This document shows, piece by piece, positions 29,722 to 32,110 of a stretch of DNA of 32,110 bases (the stretch's first letter is position 1; every line of letters starts with the position of its first letter). The translations under genes were made by a program, and so were the position numbers. Below the pieces are notes generated by a model. The model searched no databases, was not told the DNA's origin, and was given only the letters and a program-made list of their open reading frames with translations. Source of the stretch: a virus. Location: positions 1-32,110 of the IMG/VR virus record IMGVR_UViG_3300035698_015109, one strand, 5' to 3'.

Positions 29722-30453
29722 TTAAGAGCGGCCGCCTGCAACGACGTCTACCGTCGCCGATCCACTGACTTGAGCCTTCGTCGGGGCTTGTGACCCCGTG
29801 TTCGGGAATTCTGAGAGATAGAGACCGTTGACGGCGATGTCCTGGCCCTGAGCGTCCACCGACGTCGGGGACGAGCCAGAGTCGAGGCCGAGGGTTGCCG
29901 CGCCGGTTCCTGTGATGGTGATCACGCCGAGCGTTCCATCGACCCCGGTGGCGATTCCGTCGATCCGAAGTTGGCCCGAGACCACTGTCGCTCTCGGGGT
30001 TGCGATCCCGGCGAGCGCGAAGGCCGCGTTGATGCGAGCCGCACATTGGGCGGCGGTCTGGTCGGCAATGAGGAACGTCGTAGTGGTCGTGACACCGTCG
30101 AGGACGACGATGAGCGTCTCTGCCCCGGCGAAGGCCGTCGGGAACGTGCCCGAGACGGCCTGAGTTGAGGCCGGGACGGCATAGAGTCGGAGTTGAATAT
30201 CCGCGCTCGACCGGAGATAGAGCAGCGTGATTTCGGAGAGCTCGTCGAGGCAGTCGACGTCCTCGAAAGCGGCTCCAACGGCCCCGGCTGTCGCGACCGT
30301 GAACTGGCTGGTGATGACGGCGTCAACGAATTTCGAGCAGGATTGAACCTCGCTCGGGCCGAGAACGAGCGAGCGGAGCGTTTGCCCTGAAGCCGTCGCG
30401 CAGGCGTCCGACCTCACCATGAGCGTCCCTTGGGTCTCGATCGTCTTCGCCAT
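29722..30453 (-). CDS. Beta-rich structural protein with a module shared with the sheath
   Basis: A 243-residue protein. ATG at 30453 has no SD; TATTCT lies exactly six bases upstream. Residues about 110-193 form a module (ETLIVVLDGVTTTTTFLIAD; TAAQCAARINAAF; ATVVSGQLRIDGIATGVDGT; ITITGTGAATLGLDSG) of the type inserted in sheath and other phage surface proteins. The sheath in this window carries related modules. The N-terminal part (1-100) has ITLLYLRSSADIQLRLYAVP. It sits between a small unknown and the decoration-like gene. A head or neck surface protein is likely; the exact role is unknown. Confidence 0.6.
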   Translation of the reverse strand: MAKTIETQGTLMVRSDACATASGQTLRSLVLGPSEVQSCSKFVDAVITSQFTVATAGAVGAAFEDVDCLDELSEITLLYLRSSADIQLRLYAVPASTQAVSGTFPTAFAGAETLIVVLDGVTTTTTFLIADQTAAQCAARINAAFALAGIATPRATVVSGQLRIDGIATGVDGTLGVITITGTGAATLGLDSGSSPTSVDAQGQDIAVNGLYLSEFPNTGSQAPTKAQVSGSATVDVVAGGRS

Positions 30454-30459
30454 GTCGGG

Positions 30460-30468
30460 AGAATAGCA
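30460..30468 (-). promoter_or_regulatory. Extended -10-like motif TGCTATTCT before an SD-less start
   Basis: TATTCT ends exactly six bases before the ATG at 30453, with TG one base upstream, and no SD. It is part of the 12-base CGTGCTATTCTC identity with the site before the gene at 26054. Confidence 0.65.
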
Positions 30469-30474
30469 CGGGGA

Positions 30475-30798
30475 CTAGGGCCTTCGCAGAGCCTCGCGCG
30501 GGTCGTCGAAGTCGGCCGCGTCGTCCCCGTCGAAATACCACTCGGGCGGATAGTGGCTTGCTGGATCGAAATCAGGGTCGAGGAGATGGCGGGTTTCGAT
30601 GCCCATGGCGAGCGCCACCTCGTCGAGGAGCGCGGACGACATCGAGACCACGTAGCGCGTCGGGGAGAGTAGGTCAGAGCACCACGAGCCGGTCCTCTCG
30701 GCGCCAATGGTGAAGCGGTGGGCTCGAACCTTGTGGTGGCTAAGCCAGCGTCGGAGGTTGCGCTTGGCGATGCGGTGACAGGGGAGGTGATCGGTCAC
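30475..30798 (-). CDS. Small protein of unknown function
   Basis: A 107-residue protein. The GTG start at 30798 overlaps the DUF3310 stop (GTGA), so translation is coupled. The N-terminus is basic with several His (MTDHLPCHRIAKRNLRRWLS), the middle has SPTRYVVSMSSALLDEVALA, and the C-terminus is acidic (GDDAADFDDPREALRRP). No family is recognised. Tight coupling to the DUF3310 gene suggests they are made together, perhaps as non-structural proteins within the late operon. Confidence 0.65.
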   Translation of the reverse strand: MTDHLPCHRIAKRNLRRWLSHHKVRAHRFTIGAERTGSWCSDLLSPTRYVVSMSSALLDEVALAMGIETRHLLDPDFDPASHYPPEWYFDGDDAADFDDPREALRRP

Positions 30799-31292
30799 TC
30801 GCCAACCTTTGCGACGAGCCGGAATAGATACCAGCTAGCCTTCTTCAAATCCTCTGCCTCGTTCCCCTTGTGTGGAGCTCTGGCGATGTACTTGAGCACG
30901 TTGCCGGCGTGGAATCCGAGCCCCAGCCCCTCGATCGCGTCGATAACCTCCATGGTCCCCTGGTTGTAGTGATCGGGGTGGTCGACTGTTTCGGGCTGAA
31001 CAAACAGCGTGCTGCTCGTCATGGTAGCGTCAGCGGGCGCCGATCCAAAGATGACGGGCTCCAACTCTTTGATCCGCTCGTTGGCTCGGTCCAACTCATC
31101 CATGTTCTGCTTTTCAATATCCTCAAGCCGCCTAACTTCGGCTCGCTCTATTACAAGCTCGGCCTCAAGCCCCTCGATCTTGCTGAACGCACGGTCGAGC
31201 CTCTCTTGGATTGGGCTGCGGCTGAGCCCCCCTGGTTTCGTCTCGTCGGGCTCGTTCTCGTTGGTCAGCGTTTGGTCTCGCAGTAGATTCAT
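30795..31292 (-). CDS. DUF3310 protein with coiled-coil N-terminus
   Basis: A 165-residue protein. ATG at 31292 has SD GAGG five bases upstream. Residues about 28-80 form a coiled-coil (RLDRAFSKIEGLEAELVIER and on). Residues about 102-162 match the phage DUF3310 family: VDHPDHYNQGTMEVIDAIEG, FHAGNVLKYIARAPHKGNEA, EDLKKASWYLFRLV. DUF3310 proteins are widespread in phages and often labelled nucleotide kinase-like, but the function is not established. It is the first gene after the main promoter. Confidence 0.85.
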   Translation of the reverse strand: MNLLRDQTLTNENEPDETKPGGLSRSPIQERLDRAFSKIEGLEAELVIERAEVRRLEDIEKQNMDELDRANERIKELEPVIFGSAPADATMTSSTLFVQPETVDHPDHYNQGTMEVIDAIEGLGLGFHAGNVLKYIARAPHKGNEAEDLKKASWYLFRLVAKVGE

Positions 31293-31309
31293 GCTCGCCT
31301 CGCCTTCCT

Positions 31310-31323
31310 GCCGGTTTCCCGGC
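31310..31323 (-). promoter_or_regulatory. Leader hairpin GCCGG-GAAA-CCGGC
   Basis: A perfect five-pair GC stem closed by a GAAA (GNRA-type) tetraloop. It lies directly downstream of the predicted start site of the main promoter and about 18 bases before the ATG of the DUF3310 gene. Such a structure at the 5' end often protects mRNA. No T-run follows, so it is not a terminator. Confidence 0.6.
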
Positions 31324-31330
31324 TCAGAAA

Positions 31331-31359
31331 ACTATACGTAGCGCTACATATTTTCTCAA
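31331..31359 (-). promoter_or_regulatory. Sigma70-type promoter with palindrome in the spacer
   Basis: On the minus strand TTGAGA (31359-31354) and TATAGT (31336-31331) each match the sigma70 consensus in five of six positions and are separated by exactly 17 bases. The spacer contains the perfect palindrome GTAGCGCTAC (31347-31338), a candidate operator; a protein bound there would block RNA polymerase. The predicted start near 31325 places the GAAA hairpin at the 5' end of the mRNA. The -35 overlaps the last codons and stop of the preceding gene. This is the best promoter in the window and could drive the whole structural operon. Confidence 0.75.
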
Positions 31360-32110
31360 TGAGGCGGAGAAGCGGCAACGGTTCCGCCTGGTTGCGCGGG
31401 CGGGAAATTTCTGGCGTCGCGTCGATTTCTTGCTCTGGCGACGGCTGCGCGGCGTTGACGCTGGCCTGCCTGCCACTCGGCATTCCGCTCAAGCATGGTC
31501 CGTTGCTGGCTCTCGGTCATCACCCTGGAGCGTGGGGTTTCACTCCAGTGTGCTCGCCAGGGGATAATCGTTTCGCGGTCGTTTGGGCGCGCTGGGGGCC
31601 GCAAATAGTGACGGCCGGCCCCGTCGACGAAGTTCTCGTCTGTTTTCCGAATCTGCCCGTGGACGGCGATTGAATCGGCTGCGGTCCGATTGTCCATCAT
31701 GGCGAGGATCTTCTTCGACATATCGGGGAAGTCCTGGCGCCCCCCTTCGATGCCGTCCAGGTTGACCATGTTTTGAGCTTCGGCTGTCTCGGTGCGAACA
31801 ATCCGCCACGCCCAGTTCCGGTGACGGACGAAGAGGCCTTCGGGTATCAGCTCCTCCGAAATCCTCACCACCATATTCGGCTGAACCTCGACGGCTCGCA
31901 TCGAGACCATCCCGCGAGGGCCGCCCATCCTGGTGAGCCGTCCCACTTGCTCGAATTGGCTGATTCCTTCGGCCATCCCCTGAGCCATGGATTGCTCCAG
32001 CCGGGTGATCATCGCCGACCCGTAGCGGTCAACGCTGGTGGCGTGACGGGCCAGCAATGACGGGCGAGTCCGCATGATCATCGTCTCGTCGACCCGGAGT
32101 GGACGGACCA
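31356..32110 (-). CDS. Probable MuF-like minor head protein, C-terminal part (partial at edge)
   Basis: The frame is open to the right window edge, so the true start is probably outside; an internal ATG at 32081 would give 241 residues. Numbered from there, residues about 60-160 resemble the MuF/SPP1 gp7 C-terminal domain: WAWRIVRTETAEAQNMVNLD (the Arg-Thr-Glu-Thr helix), then MMDNRTAADSIAVHGQIRKT (the D.RT...H part) and GRHYLRPPARPND before IIPWR. The final NCRC found in many MuF proteins is absent. The C-terminal 45 residues are a basic, Arg/Ala-rich helix then a Gly/Pro tail. MuF proteins attach to the portal inside the head. Gene order (before scaffold and capsid) agrees, but the assignment is by eye. 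Confidence 0.45.
   Translation of the reverse strand, partial: VRPLRVDETMIMRTRPSLLARHATSVDRYGSAMITRLEQSMAQGMAEGISQFEQVGRLTRMGGPRGMVSMRAVEVQPNMVVRISEELIPEGLFVRHRNWAWRIVRTETAEAQNMVNLDGIEGGRQDFPDMSKKILAMMDNRTAADSIAVHGQIRKTDENFVDGAGRHYLRPPARPNDRETIIPWRAHWSETPRSRVMTESQQRTMLERNAEWQAGQRQRRAAVARARNRRDARNFPPAQPGGTVAASPPH

Noticed and set aside
28222-29793. Plus-strand open frame of 523 codons opposite scaffold and decoration-like genes
   Set aside because: It spans the boundaries of two well-supported minus-strand genes and their SD regions and has low-complexity Leu/Arg/Gly composition.

Overview
The window is one block of the late (virion) region of a double-stranded DNA tailed phage or prophage with a contractile tail (myovirus type). 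A tail sheath, tube, frameshifted tail assembly chaperone, tape measure, LysM baseplate protein, hub, OB-fold spike and J-like/gp25-like baseplate proteins support this. All 32 genes I accept lie on the minus strand, so the map reads from right to left. DNA is GC-rich, genes are packed with ATGA/GTGA overlaps or short gaps, and no gap between genes exceeds 300 bases. No bacterial gene, integrase, tRNA, IS element or CRISPR array is visible. The host cannot be named from the sequence.

Layout in transcription order. (1) Head, 32110 to about 24.6 kb: the C-terminal part of a probable MuF-like minor head protein, a strong sigma70-type promoter, a DUF3310 protein, a small unknown, two beta-rich structural proteins, the scaffold, the major capsid protein, two small accessory proteins, and head-tail connector/neck proteins. 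(2) Tail tube and sheath, 24.6-18.2 kb: probable terminator, sheath, tube, chaperone G with its GT fusion made by -1 frameshifting, and the tape measure. (3) Baseplate and adhesins, 18.0-2.7 kb: LysM protein, hub, spike, a large lectin-like protein, a repeat-bearing tail fibre, a small unknown, a giant Ig-repeat protein ending in a gp25-like wedge domain, two J-like proteins and a large unknown. (4) Distal end, 2.7 kb to 1: a holin-like protein, a multi-membrane protein, two tandem paralogues, and a possible caspase-fold peptidase whose Pro-Glu tail runs into a hexanucleotide repeat tract at the window edge. No classical endolysin is recognisable.

The most notable pattern is in the start regions. 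Most genes have a Shine-Dalgarno (SD) sequence or are translationally coupled. Seven genes with no SD (starts 30453, 26717, 26054, 20371, 17966, 14340, 5610) instead carry TANNNT exactly 6 or 7 bases before ATG, and in six it is extended to TGNTANNNT. This is the arrangement expected for leaderless mRNAs and points to a host that translates leaderless messages well (Actinomycetota and Deinococcota are known examples; this is inference). Other notable items are a textbook -1 frameshift cassette, the Ig-gp25 fusion, the caspase-like protein, and a palindrome placed between the -35 and -10 of the main promoter.
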